Part shown: one piece after another, positions 1-6,962 of the stretch
How the letters are laid out: the number at the start of each line of letters is the position of its first letter
Numbering within the stretch: the stretch's first letter is position 1
Assembly (NCBI GenBank): GCA_947599755.1
Contig: CANQFO010000038.1
Location: 1 to 10,100 of the forward strand
Length of the DNA stretch: 10,100 nucleotides
From: an uncultured Bacilli bacterium
GTDB taxonomy: Bacteria > Bacillota_I > Bacilli_A > RF39 > UBA660
Direction of reading: 5' to 3'
The notes under the pieces: model-generated
Seen by the model: only the letters and a program-made list of their open reading frames with translations
What the model was told of the DNA's origin: nothing
The model's database searches: none
Made by a program: the position numbers and the translations under genes

Positions 1-841
1 CTTTATCTTCTATTGAGGGACAATATCTTGGTCCTATTCCTTCTACATACCCCCCATACATACTGGATTCTTTTAGGTGCTCTTTAATGATGTTATGGGT
101 CTTTTCATTGGTATAAATTAAGTGACATGGAATTTGTTTTTCTATTTCATAATAACTTTTATTATCAAAAGAAAAAGTTCTTTGTATTTTGTCACCTTCT
201 TCTATTTTTGGTTTTGTGTAATCAATTGAATTTTTTTCTAATCTAGGAGGAGTACCTGTTTTTAATCTGATTATGTTAAATCCTATTTTTTTTAGATTGT
301 CACTTAAGTGGTTAGAATTTCTTTCTCCATGAGGTCCTCCAGGTTTTTTTTCTGATCCTGTTAAAATTACTGATTTTAGGTATGTGCCTGTTGTTATAAT
401 TACGGCTTTAGCGGTTATTTTTTCTTTATTTTCAAGTTCTACTCCTTTTACTTTATTATTTTCTATGATTATGTTTTCTACCATTTTTTCTTTTATTTCT
501 AAGTTTTTTGTTGTTTTTAAGGTTTTTAGCATTTCTTTTGGATAGGTAATTTTATCAATTTGTGCACGCAAAGCTTGAACTGCTGGTCCTTTTTTTGTAT
601 TTAGCATTTTTAATTGTAGGGTGCTTTTATCTGCATTTTTTGCCATTTCTCCACCTAAGGCATCAATTTCTCTTACGACTATTCCTTTCGCTGGTCCTCC
701 TATTGAAGGATTGCAAGGCATATCTGCTATGTTTTGGATATTGCTTGTTATTAATAGTGTTTTATGATTTTTTCTGGCTGCGGCTAGTGCTGCTTCACAT
801 CCAGCGTGTCCTCCACCTACAACAATAATTTCATAATTCAT
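1..841 (-). CDS. mnmG: MnmG (GidA), tRNA uridine-34 carboxymethylaminomethyl modification enzyme, N-terminal part
   Basis: MnmG is the FAD-dependent partner of MnmE; together they install the (carboxymethyl)aminomethyl group on wobble U34 of certain tRNAs in the cytoplasm. I translated 280 residues from the ATG at 841-839 before the window edge cuts the gene; the family is about 620-630 residues, so more than half is missing. Visible motifs are the dinucleotide-binding GGGHAGCEAA at residues 9-18, CNPSIGG at 43-49, TGTPPR at 195-200 and the family signature GPRYCPSIEDK at 270-280. An AAGGAAG ribosome-binding site lies about 9 bases before the ATG. It starts 25 bp after the mnmE stop and is probably co-transcribed with it. 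Third codon positions are strongly A- and C-biased (in the first 104 codons, excluding ATG, about 12 end in C and 2 in G), the opposite of the dnaA-side genes. Identification is secure. Confidence 0.97.
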   Translation of the reverse strand, partial: MNYEIIVVGGGHAGCEAALAAARKNHKTLLITSNIQNIADMPCNPSIGGPAKGIVVREIDALGGEMAKNADKSTLQLKMLNTKKGPAVQALRAQIDKITYPKEMLKTLKTTKNLEIKEKMVENIIIENNKVKGVELENKEKITAKAVIITTGTYLKSVILTGSEKKPGGPHGERNSNHLSDNLKKIGFNIIRLKTGTPPRLEKNSIDYTKPKIEEGDKIQRTFSFDNKSYYEIEKQIPCHLIYTNEKTHNIIKEHLKESSMYGGYVEGIGPRYCPSIEDK

Positions 842-866
842 TTTTGTCACTTCCTTGTTATTCTTT

Positions 867-2231
867 TTATTTTCCTACACAAAAGTTTTCAAATAGATTA
901 TCAATAATTTCTTCGTTATATGTTTTTCCAATTATTTCTCCTAGATTATCAAAGCATTCTTTTAAATCTATTTCTATCATATCAATTGGTTGATTTTCTT
1001 TTATTCCTTGTTCTGCATCTAGTAAATTTTGATAAGCTTTTTTTGCTAATGAAATTTGTCTCTCATTGGAAAAATAAGTATAGTCTTTTGTTTTTAGTTT
1101 TTCTAAGTTGAATCGTTCTTTTATTTCTCTTTTTAATGGTTCGATTCCTTTTTCACTTTTTGTATTGGTTTTTATGATGTTTTCTAGACTTTGATCTAAT
1201 TTGATTTTTGTTGGTAAATCATTTTTATTTAATACAATAATTCTTTGTTTTGTTTTTGTTTTTTCTAATATTTTTTTATCTTCTGCTGATAGGGGTTCGT
1301 TGTTATTTAATACTACAATTATTAAATCTGCTTCGTCTATCATAGATAGACTTTTTTCTACTCCTATTTTTTCTACGATATTTTCTGTTTCTCTAATTCC
1401 AGCCGTATCTATTATATTTAATAATATTCCATCTAATAATATTTCTCCTTCAACTATATCTCTTGTTGTTCCGGCAATATCGGTAACGATTGCTTTTTCT
1501 TGGTTTAATAATTGATTTAAGATACTACTTTTTCCTACATTTGGCTTTCCTAAAATTACTGTTTTTATTCCATTTTTGATGATTGTTTGATTTTGGGATT
1601 CTTGAATTAGTATTTTTAGTTCTTTTTTCATTTTTGTGATTTCTTTTTGAATTTTGTTATGAGTGATTATTTCTATATCATAGTATTCTGGATAATCGAT
1701 GTTTACTTCGATTGAGGAGAGTAAATCTTTTAATTTTTTTCTGTAATTTTCTACTAATTTTGAGGTTTTTCCTTTTAATTGGGAAATGGCTAATTTTCTT
1801 GCTTCTTCACTTTTACTTTCAATTAAATCCATTACGGCTTCGCTTTCTATTAAATCAATTCGTCCATTTAAGAAGGCTCTTTTGGTAAATTCTCCTGGTT
1901 CGGCTAATCTTGCTCCATTTAATAGTACTGTTTCTAGTATTTTTTTTGTGGGTATAATTCCTCCGTGACAGTTAATTTCGATTATATCTTCTGTAGTAAA
2001 TGTTTTTGGTTTTTTCATTATTGATACTAATACTTCATCTATGATTTCTTCTTTATTTTTTATGTATCCATAATGTATGGTATGAGTTTTTGCTTGGGTT
2101 AAATCACATCCTGTAAAACATTTATTTGCTATTGATATTGCTTCTTTTCCACTTATTCTTACTATTGAAATTGCTCCTACTCCCATTGTTGTAGATATTG
2201 CGGCAATTGTATCATTTATTGGTTCTTTCAT
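867..2231 (-). CDS. mnmE: MnmE (TrmE), tRNA modification GTPase
   Basis: MnmE is a potassium-stimulated, dimerising GTPase that uses a folate-derived one-carbon unit with MnmG to modify U34 of tRNA. The 454 residues are the usual full length. The N-terminal folate-binding domain covers about 1-120, a helical domain surrounds the G domain, and the G motifs are in order: P-loop GKPNVGKSS at 228-236, GTTRD at 254-258, DTAG at 275-278 and NKND at 335-338. The protein ends in CVGK (451-454), the variant of the family's C-terminal C(I/V/L)GK motif holding the functional cysteine. The ribosome-binding site AGGGGAG (complement of 2244-2250) directly abuts the stop of the upstream unknown gene and lies about 12 bases from the ATG, so translation of the two is likely coupled. 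It is the second gene of a three-gene set ending with mnmG. Confidence 0.98.
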   Translation of the reverse strand: MKEPINDTIAAISTTMGVGAISIVRISGKEAISIANKCFTGCDLTQAKTHTIHYGYIKNKEEIIDEVLVSIMKKPKTFTTEDIIEINCHGGIIPTKKILETVLLNGARLAEPGEFTKRAFLNGRIDLIESEAVMDLIESKSEEARKLAISQLKGKTSKLVENYRKKLKDLLSSIEVNIDYPEYYDIEIITHNKIQKEITKMKKELKILIQESQNQTIIKNGIKTVILGKPNVGKSSILNQLLNQEKAIVTDIAGTTRDIVEGEILLDGILLNIIDTAGIRETENIVEKIGVEKSLSMIDEADLIIVVLNNNEPLSAEDKKILEKTKTKQRIIVLNKNDLPTKIKLDQSLENIIKTNTKSEKGIEPLKREIKERFNLEKLKTKDYTYFSNERQISLAKKAYQNLLDAEQGIKENQPIDMIEIDLKECFDNLGEIIGKTYNEEIIDNLFENFCVGK

Positions 2232-2251
2232 TTTGTTCTATTTCTCCCCTT

Positions 2252-2989
2252 TTATTTTTTGTATATTTTTGCTTGGGTTAATGGATTCGGCAATTGGTTT
2301 TGACTGGTTAAGGCTGTTTTTACTCTTTTTGATTTTTTTTCTAAGTTATACTGTTTTTTTATTTTTTCGATTTGTTTTGGATCCTTTAATCTTATTCCTG
2401 GTTGATGTATTTTTGTATTTTTCGATTGAATTGGTACATTTACTATTTCTATATATTTTGAAATTTCATGTGATCCAGTTGTTATTTCTTGTTTTAATTG
2501 TTCATAATTTTTGCTTGTGTTTTTATAGATGTAGCAAATATTGTTTTTGGGATTTCTATAGATTGGCTCTTTTATCCAATCTGGTTTATTTTCTATTTGT
2601 GGATCATCTGAATAAACTATTTCTTCTGTTAATCTTTGGTTTGCAATTTCTGAATAATATTCTAGTTGATTTAAGAAAATGATGTCTTTATTTTCTCTTT
2701 TTGATTCGTCTTGTTCAATAAACATTCTTGCAATTAGTTCTGATAGGGATATTCTTTGTACTTGTTTTGCATAAATATCTTTGTCTAATTCTTCTTTGGT
2801 GAAAAAAGCATTTGCTTTTTCGGAATAAACTATTGTTTCTAAAAATTTTTTTCTTTCTTGGATTTGTCTTAGGTGTTTTTGTACTGCTTTGTACTTTTTG
2901 ATGATCTCATTTTTTTGTTCTAATTGTTGTGCTTTTTCTTGAAGAATTCTTTCTTCTTGATCTAGTGTATCTAATATATTTTTTTTCAT
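2252..2989 (-). CDS. Unrecognised coiled-coil protein between jag and mnmE
   Basis: I do not recognise this 245-residue protein and assign no function. It has no signal peptide or membrane segment, so it is probably cytoplasmic. Residues 1-55 are rich in E, Q, K and L and look like a coiled coil or long helix. The middle (about 85-165) mixes acidic and aromatic residues, with the only Trp at 138 and only Cys at 152. The tail from about 195 is basic and polar (many K, Q, N), compatible with nucleic-acid or ribosome binding, but that is a guess. The start is supported by AAAGGAG about 8 bases upstream. Third positions are A-rich like its neighbours, arguing for a resident gene. It ends 20 bp before mnmE and is likely co-transcribed with mnmE and mnmG. 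In the usual Bacilli order jag is followed directly by mnmE, so this gene is an insertion into a conserved cluster. Confidence 0.85.
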   Translation of the reverse strand: MKKNILDTLDQEERILQEKAQQLEQKNEIIKKYKAVQKHLRQIQERKKFLETIVYSEKANAFFTKEELDKDIYAKQVQRISLSELIARMFIEQDESKRENKDIIFLNQLEYYSEIANQRLTEEIVYSDDPQIENKPDWIKEPIYRNPKNNICYIYKNTSKNYEQLKQEITTGSHEISKYIEIVNVPIQSKNTKIHQPGIRLKDPKQIEKIKKQYNLEKKSKRVKTALTSQNQLPNPLTQAKIYKK

Positions 2990-3061
2990 TTTGTTTTTCT
3001 CCTTTATTGATTTTTCTTGTCTCTTCTTTCTATTCGTTGTACTTCTTCTTTTTCGTGCTAT

Positions 3062-3070
3062 ACTTTAGCA
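3062..3070 (-). promoter_or_regulatory. Possible extended -10 promoter for the unknown gene-mnmE-mnmG set
   Basis: On the minus strand, TGC followed by TAAAGT (4 of 6 to TATAAT) gives a weak extended -10 downstream of the jag terminator-like hairpin and about 70 bases before the unknown gene. No good -35 is present: 17 bases upstream there is only T-rich sequence. TGCTA-AAGTA-TAGCA here also forms a 5-bp inverted repeat. The call rests mainly on the need for a promoter after the hairpin. Confidence 0.3.
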
Positions 3071-3078
3071 TATTTTTC

Positions 3079-3104
3079 AAAAAAAAGAAAGAGTTTTCTT
3101 TCTT
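3079..3104 (-). terminator. AT-rich intrinsic terminator-like hairpin after jag
   Basis: On the minus strand AAGAAAGA and TCTTTCTT form a perfect 8-bp stem around a 4-base loop, followed by a run of eight Ts, starting 22 bases past the jag stop. The stem has only two G-C pairs, so termination may be leaky. It separates the rpmH-jag block from the unknown gene-mnmE-mnmG block. Confidence 0.5.
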
Positions 3105-3126
3105 CCTTTTTATTCTTCATTATTTT

Positions 3127-3744
3127 CTATTCTTCTTCTTTTGGTTTGATTACTATATATCGATTTGGTTCTTCTCCTTCACTTTCTGTATATACTTTTT
3201 TATGATTAGAAAGTGCATTATGAATAATTCTTCTTTCATATGAATTCATTGAATCTAGTTTTGCAGCAATTTTTGTTTCTGCTACTTCTTTGGCTATTTT
3301 TTTGGCTAGTCTTTCTAAGCTTTTTTCGTGCTTTTCTTTATAGCTATTAATGTCAATGGTGAATTTAAAGGGAAAGCCTAATTCTTTTGTTATATGCTGG
3401 GATGTTATAATGGAAAGTGCTTTTAAATTTTTACCATTTTTTCCAATTAATAGTGAGTCATTATCTGAGTATATTGTATAAGCTGGTATTTCTTCTTTAT
3501 TTTTTATCTCAATATTTGCTGTAAATCCTAGGTTTTTTATCAGTTTATTTAGGTAATCTTTTATGTGTTTTATTACTTCTCTTCTCTCAATTACTTCTAT
3601 TTCTATTTTTTTTCCTTTAAATAATCCTGATTTTACTTCTTGTAATTCTTTTATTAATAAATTATTTTCTGTTTCTTGTAAATCTATTTTTGCTTGATCT
3701 ATTGCGTCTTCTTTTGTTTTTCCTGAATATTTATGCTTTTCCAT
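3127..3744 (-). CDS. jag: Jag (KhpB/EloR), KH-R3H RNA-binding protein
   Basis: Jag is a cytoplasmic RNA-binding protein linked in Gram-positives to control of cell elongation and envelope synthesis, usually with the small KH protein KhpA. The 205-residue protein shows the three expected parts: a Jag N-terminal domain at about 1-50 (starts MEKHKYSGKTKEDAI, contains GLFKGKK at 40-46), a KH domain with the GKNGKN loop at 101-106, and a C-terminal R3H domain around YERRIIHNAL at 169-178 followed by ESEGEEPNRYIVI. The linker between the N-terminal and KH domains is very short, as in other compact Bacilli Jag proteins. The start codon lies inside yidC, a 14-bp overlap, with AGGAG about 11 bases upstream, so translation is coupled to yidC. 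A terminator-like hairpin follows. Confidence 0.96.
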   Translation of the reverse strand: MEKHKYSGKTKEDAIDQAKIDLQETENNLLIKELQEVKSGLFKGKKIEIEVIERREVIKHIKDYLNKLIKNLGFTANIEIKNKEEIPAYTIYSDNDSLLIGKNGKNLKALSIITSQHITKELGFPFKFTIDINSYKEKHEKSLERLAKKIAKEVAETKIAAKLDSMNSYERRIIHNALSNHKKVYTESEGEEPNRYIVIKPKEEE

Positions 3745-4675
3745 TTACTTCTTTACTCCTTTTTACTAATATATTTTGAATAATCGTAAATAAATTTGAG
3801 GTTACCCAATATATTCCTAGTCCTGATGGCATAAATAAGGCGGTCATTACAATCATTATTGTCATCATGGTTGGCATCATTTTCATGGTTGGATCTGCCA
3901 TATTTCCTGTTGTATTCATTTTGAATGAGAAGTAGGTTGTAAAGGCAATTAATCCTATTAATATTATATAAATGTAAAACGTTGCGGTTTGTACTCCTAC
4001 TGATGGAGTGGTTCCTAATTGTAATCCTAGGAATTTGTCTTCAAATATGGCTGGTGTTCTTTGAACTGCTTCGAAAAAGGCAATAAATAATGGAAGTTGA
4101 AGCATTGAAAATAGACATCCTGACATTGGGCTGATATTGTATTTCTTATATACTAACATCATTTCTTGACTCTGTTTCATCATTGATTCTTGATCTTGTT
4201 TATCTTTATATTTTTTTTGAATTCGATCTAGTTCTGGTTGGGCTTTTTTAATTAATTCTGATTGTAAGGCTGTTTTTTTTGTGATTGGAAAAGCAATTAG
4301 ACGAATTGCTAGGCTGATAATAATTAGTGATACTGCATAATTTCCAATTAATCGTCCTAAAGCTAGAAGGATATATGCTAGTGGTTTTACAAATATACTT
4401 GTCCATAATCCTTCATATTTTCCTGATGTTGGTTTAAATTCATCACAGGTTGGTAATTTTTTTATCTTTACTTTGTTTTTTGTATAGGCTTTTATTGTTT
4501 CTTTATTTGTGGGTTGACAAATAATATTTTTTGTTAAGTTTTGCCCTGTCAATTCATTTTTTACTGGTTTATTATTTTTATCTGTCAGTGTTGTTGTACA
4601 TCCAGTTGATATTACTGCTAATATGATTATTAGTAGTAACTTCCAGGTTTTTCTTTTTTTCTTTTCTCTGTTCAT
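3731..4675 (-). CDS. yidC: YidC/OxaA/SpoIIIJ membrane protein insertase, lipoprotein form
   Basis: YidC inserts membrane proteins alone or with SecYEG. The 314-residue length is typical of Gram-positive YidC1/YidC2 forms that lack the large periplasmic domain. The N-terminus is a lipoprotein signal: basic residues 2-9, a hydrophobic stretch, and lipobox ISTGC with acylated Cys at 26. About 60 polar residues with two further Cys (53 and 77) lead to the first core membrane segment near 95-110. The next segment carries the conserved hydrophilic-groove arginine, R125, in AIRLIAFPI. A charged cytoplasmic hairpin (about 140-175) follows, then more membrane segments, including the QLPLFIAFFEAV region and a methionine-rich stretch at 264-282, ending in GLGIYWVTSNLF and a short basic tail. 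AAAGGAG overlapping the rnpA stop serves the ATG, 3 bp after rnpA. Confidence 0.97.
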   Translation of the reverse strand: MNREKKKRKTWKLLLIIILAVISTGCTTTLTDKNNKPVKNELTGQNLTKNIICQPTNKETIKAYTKNKVKIKKLPTCDEFKPTSGKYEGLWTSIFVKPLAYILLALGRLIGNYAVSLIIISLAIRLIAFPITKKTALQSELIKKAQPELDRIQKKYKDKQDQESMMKQSQEMMLVYKKYNISPMSGCLFSMLQLPLFIAFFEAVQRTPAIFEDKFLGLQLGTTPSVGVQTATFYIYIILIGLIAFTTYFSFKMNTTGNMADPTMKMMPTMMTIMIVMTALFMPSGLGIYWVTSNLFTIIQNILVKRSKEVNGKA

Positions 4676-4678
4676 TTT

Positions 4679-5011
4679 TTACTCCTTTCTTATCTTATCT
4701 ATTAATGATAGAAGTTCTTGATTTAATTCTTGATAGTTTTTTTCTTGTGCACTTCTTCTTAAGATTATAATATAGTCTTTGTTATTTTCATATACTTTTT
4801 TTATTCTATCTATTATTGCTCTTATTTTTCGTTTGTATTTATTTCTATATACGGCATTTCCTAATTTTTTTCCAACAGATATTCCAAAGCGATCATAAGG
4901 AAGATTATTTTTTTCATAATATATAATAAAACTTTTATTTTTCTTATTTGGTGCGGTTTTTATTATTCGATTAAAATCTCGTTGATTTTTTACTATGTAT
5001 AATTTTTTCAT
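4679..5011 (-). CDS. rnpA: RnpA, protein component of ribonuclease P
   Basis: RnpA binds the catalytic RNase P RNA and helps it recognise the 5' leader of pre-tRNA. The 110 residues match the family's usual length. The protein is basic, starts MKKLYIVKNQRDF, and contains FGISVGKKLGNAVYRN followed by KYKRKIR; the RNR-type RNA-binding motif falls at RNK (56-58) within this segment. A GGGGAG ribosome-binding site lies 5-6 bases upstream of the ATG. There is no room for a separate promoter in the 62 bp between rpmH and rnpA, which contains the rpmH terminator, so expression probably depends on readthrough. The following yidC ribosome-binding site overlaps the rnpA stop codon. Confidence 0.97.
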   Translation of the reverse strand: MKKLYIVKNQRDFNRIIKTAPNKKNKSFIIYYEKNNLPYDRFGISVGKKLGNAVYRNKYKRKIRAIIDRIKKVYENNKDYIIILRRSAQEKNYQELNQELLSLIDKIRKE

Positions 5012-5043
5012 TATTACTCCCCTATTCTTTCATTTTTAAGAGT

Positions 5044-5069
5044 AAAAAACCACTGTTTTAGACAGCGGT
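5044..5069 (-). terminator. Intrinsic terminator just after rpmH
   Basis: On the minus strand ACCGCTGT pairs with ACAGTGGT (8 bp with one G-U pair), with a 5-base loop and six Ts after the stem. The stem begins 4 bases after the rpmH stop. It is the most GC-rich stem in the window. It should give excess rpmH transcript over rnpA-yidC-jag. Confidence 0.8.
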
Positions 5070-5073
5070 ATCC

Positions 5074-5196
5074 CTACTTGCAAAGGACTTTGCGTCCTTT
5101 ACGACGACGACGATTTAAAATATTTGTTTTTTTACGTGCAAAAAAACCTAATCTTTTGGATTTTTTACGATTATTTGGTTGATATGTTCTTTTCAT
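5074..5196 (-). CDS. rpmH: Ribosomal protein bL34, shortened
   Basis: bL34 is a small, very basic protein of the large ribosomal subunit. I read 40 residues from the ATG at 5196-5194, beginning MKRTYQPNNRKKSKRLGF and ending RRRRKGRKVLCK before a TAG stop; these ends are diagnostic. The family is normally 44-46 residues. Between the ARKKT segment and RRRRKGR there are four residues (NILN) where most bL34 proteins have about eight (of the type KNGRxVLA), so a 4-residue contraction lies in the middle while the reading frame is intact. A strong GGAGGTGGAG ribosome-binding region precedes the ATG. It is the first gene of the minus-strand cluster and has a consensus promoter. Confidence 0.95.
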   Translation of the reverse strand: MKRTYQPNNRKKSKRLGFFARKKTNILNRRRRKGRKVLCK

Positions 5197-5225
5197 TTCT
5201 CCACCTCCAGACATAAATCTACATT

Positions 5226-5255
5226 ATTATAATAATATTTTTTCTCTTTTGTCAA
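5226..5255 (-). promoter_or_regulatory. Consensus sigma-A promoter for rpmH
   Basis: On the minus strand a perfect -35 TTGACA (complement of 5250-5255) and a perfect -10 TATAAT (complement of 5226-5231) are 18 bases apart, giving a leader of about 25 bases before the rpmH ATG. It is the strongest promoter in the window. The nearest DnaA-box-like sites begin about 14 bp upstream of the -35, so DnaA binding could affect it. Confidence 0.85.
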
Positions 5256-5277
5256 TTAATTTTTTCTAGTTTCCACA

Positions 5278-5299
5278 AAATCCACAATATTGTGGATTT
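5278..5299. repeat. Perfect 22-bp palindrome made of two opposed DnaA-box-like sites
   Basis: The left arm AAATCCACAAT is followed directly by its exact reverse complement, with no spacer. Each arm contains a 7/9 DnaA box pointing towards the centre. It could bind a head-to-head DnaA pair or another dimeric regulator of rpmH. Confidence 0.85.
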
Positions 5300-5430
5300 C
5301 TTATTATATTTATGTTTATAAAAAATTGTGGATAATGTGGAAAAGTTTGATTTCCTTTTTTATATCAATCGTTTTTATGGTGGAAAAGTTTGTGGATTTT
5401 TTGTGGATTATTTTTTTTCAAAAAAAATGG

Positions 5431-5459
5431 TTTATTTTTTCCACAAATTAAGGTACACT
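5431..5459 (+). promoter_or_regulatory. Possible dnaA promoter with DnaA box in the spacer
   Basis: TTTATT (3/6 to a -35) and TACACT (4/6 to a -10) are 17 bp apart, about 35 bp before the dnaA ribosome-binding site. The spacer opens with the DnaA box TTTTCCACA (5437-5445), which would let DnaA repress its own promoter. The hexamers are weak; the call is supported by a similar layout before dnaN. Confidence 0.4.
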
Positions 5460-5497
5460 AATCGTAGTTTATTTACTTTTTAGGGGAGATGGTTCAT

Positions 5498-6874
5498 TTG
5501 GATGTTAATGTTCTATGGTCAAATTTTTTAGAACAAATCAAAGAAGAATTAAACTCTCTATCTTTTAAAACTTGGTTTACGGATACTTCTTTATATAAAA
5601 TTGAAGAAGGGAAGGCTTATATTATTGTTCCAATGGCTATTCATAAAAGGCATTTGGTGGATAGTTATGGAAATTTAATTACTTCTATTTTGAATACTAT
5701 TACTGGAAGTAATTTGGAACTTGTTTTTTTATTAAAGGAAGAGATTCCTAAGGAACCTTTGAATGATATTGATTCTCCTGATGATTTGGATAATTCAGTA
5801 GGGGATATGAATCGAAAAAGTCAAACTTATCTTAATAGTCGATATACCTTTGATAATTTTATTGTTGGGAATAGTAATAAATTTGCTCATGCTGCAGCAT
5901 TGTCTGTAGCAGAAAATCCTGGTAATATGTATAATCCTCTTTTTATTTATGGAAATAGTGGTTTAGGAAAAACTCATCTTATGCATGCAATTGGTAATTA
6001 TATTATTGACAATAGTTCTAAAAAAGTTTTATATGTTACTAGTGATCAATTTATTCAAGATTTTATTGGAATTAATAAGAAGGATTCTAATGGGACGAAT
6101 TTTAATTATGTTGATTTTTTTAAAAATAAGTATCGAAATATTGATGTTTTGATTATTGATGATATTCAATTTTTGGGTGGTGCTACTCAAACTCAGCAAG
6201 AATTTTTTCATACCTTTAATACTCTTTACAATGATAGTAAGCAAATTATTATTTCATCTGATCGTTCTCCTGATGATTTAAAGTTATTAGAGGATCGATT
6301 GCGTACTCGTTTTTGTTGGGGACTTACGGTTAATATTTTTCCTCCTGATTTTCCACTTCGAACTGAGATTCTAAGAAAAAAAATTGTAGCTGGTAATTTT
6401 GAAAAAGAAATTCCTGATGATGTTATTGAATATATTGCTTCTAATGTAGGTACGGATGTAAGACAGTTGGAAGGTTCTATTACTAGGCTTATTGCTTATT
6501 CTACTATTATGGGTGGTGCGAATATTAATTTAGATTTGGCAATTGATGCATTAAAAGATTTTATTAGTAAAGGGATGGGGGAAAAGAATGATATCCACAG
6601 GATACAAAAAATAGTTTCTGAATATTTTCAAATCTCTGTTGAAGATATTCGTAGTAAAAAGAGAAGTTCGAATATTTCTTTTCCGAGGCAAATTGCTATG
6701 TATTTGTGTAGAAAGATGACTAGTGAATCTTATCCTAAAATTGGCACAGAATTTGGGGGAAAAGATCATTCTACTGTTATGCATTCAGTTGAAAAGATTG
6801 AAAAGGAGATTCAAGTGAATAAAGATTTAGCTAATATTGTTGAAAAATTAAAGCAAGATATTGGTGTTGTGTAA
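5498..6874 (+). CDS. dnaA: DnaA, chromosomal replication initiator
   Basis: DnaA is the AAA+ initiator that binds DnaA boxes, opens the origin and recruits the helicase. In numbering from the upstream in-frame ATG at 5489: domain I is about 7-85, a variable linker about 86-115, Walker A GNSGLGKT at 155-162, Walker B VLIIDDIQF at 220-228, sensor 1 near ISSDRSP at 255-261, the arginine finger in DRLRTRF at 269-275, sensor 2 in DVRQLEGS at 323-330, and the C-terminal DNA-binding helix-turn-helix with KDHSTVMHS at 425-433. I place the start at the TTG at 5498: GGGGAG (5483-5488) touches the ATG with no spacing but is 9 bases from this TTG, and the protein then begins MDVNVLW, matching the usual position of the early Trp. 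Length is then 458 residues, typical of the family. ATATCCACA at 6591-6599 is an in-gene DnaA-box match. Confidence 0.97.
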   Translation: MDVNVLWSNFLEQIKEELNSLSFKTWFTDTSLYKIEEGKAYIIVPMAIHKRHLVDSYGNLITSILNTITGSNLELVFLLKEEIPKEPLNDIDSPDDLDNSVGDMNRKSQTYLNSRYTFDNFIVGNSNKFAHAAALSVAENPGNMYNPLFIYGNSGLGKTHLMHAIGNYIIDNSSKKVLYVTSDQFIQDFIGINKKDSNGTNFNYVDFFKNKYRNIDVLIIDDIQFLGGATQTQQEFFHTFNTLYNDSKQIIISSDRSPDDLKLLEDRLRTRFCWGLTVNIFPPDFPLRTEILRKKIVAGNFEKEIPDDVIEYIASNVGTDVRQLEGSITRLIAYSTIMGGANINLDLAIDALKDFISKGMGEKNDIHRIQKIVSEYFQISVEDIRSKKRSSNISFPRQIAMYLCRKMTSESYPKIGTEFGGKDHSTVMHSVEKIEKEIQVNKDLANIVEKLKQDIGVV

Positions 6875-6939
6875 AACTTTTCTTATATTTTCTGGTTTTG
6901 CACAGTTGAAAATTTGTTTAAATATTTGTAAAATAAGAG

Positions 6940-6962
6940 AAAAAGTTATTTTTTAACTTTTT
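6940..6962 (+). terminator. AT-rich hairpin after dnaA, possibly a weak terminator
   Basis: AAAAAGTTA and TAACTTTTT form a perfect 9-bp stem around five Ts. It has one G-C pair and no T run beyond its own arm, so termination would be weak. The 3' arm overlaps the putative dnaN -35 and the DnaA box, so it may instead matter for promoter control or origin melting. Confidence 0.35.

Larger units (their letters stand above)
5256..5488. other. oriC region, upstream DnaA-box cluster
   Basis: This non-coding stretch carries many matches to the DnaA box TTATCCACA. Plus-strand sites: 5269-5277 (7/9), 5278-5286 (7/9), 5437-5445 (TTTTCCACA, 8/9). Minus-strand sites: 5291-5299 (7/9), 5327-5335 (perfect), 5336-5344 (8/9, directly abutting the previous one), 5379-5387 (7/9), 5391-5399 (7/9), 5402-5410 (8/9). 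Sites 5278-5286 and 5291-5299 form a perfect 22-bp palindrome at 5278-5299 with arm AAATCCACAAT. The sequence between sites is almost pure A and T. Position between rpmH and dnaA, plus the cluster, is the standard signature of a Bacilli origin. Initiation here is inferred, and strand composition does not reverse at this point as expected. Confidence 0.85.

Noticed and set aside
562..828. Plus-strand open frame over mnmG
   Set aside because: The minus strand here encodes unmistakable MnmG motifs; the plus frame is T-rich antisense with no ribosome-binding site.
2233..2682. Long plus-strand open frame opposite the unknown gene, hydrophobic and rich in Phe and Leu
   Set aside because: It is the antisense image of an A-rich minus-strand gene; the minus-strand frame is longer, has AAAGGAG upstream and fits the operon spacing and codon bias.
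2990..3126. Small RNA or riboswitch in the jag-unknown gene gap
   Set aside because: Only the terminator-like hairpin, a weak promoter and a 5-bp inverted repeat are visible; no larger conserved fold could be recognised.
5489..5497. ATG at 5489 as the dnaA start
   Set aside because: The ribosome-binding site directly touches it with no spacing; the TTG at 5498 has correct spacing. It remains a minor alternative.
6591..6599. DnaA-box matches within genes (6591-6599 in dnaA, 8022-8030 in dnaN) as extra origin elements
   Set aside because: Each is single, not clustered, and each encodes ordinary residues; occasional 8/9 matches are expected in AT-rich sequence.
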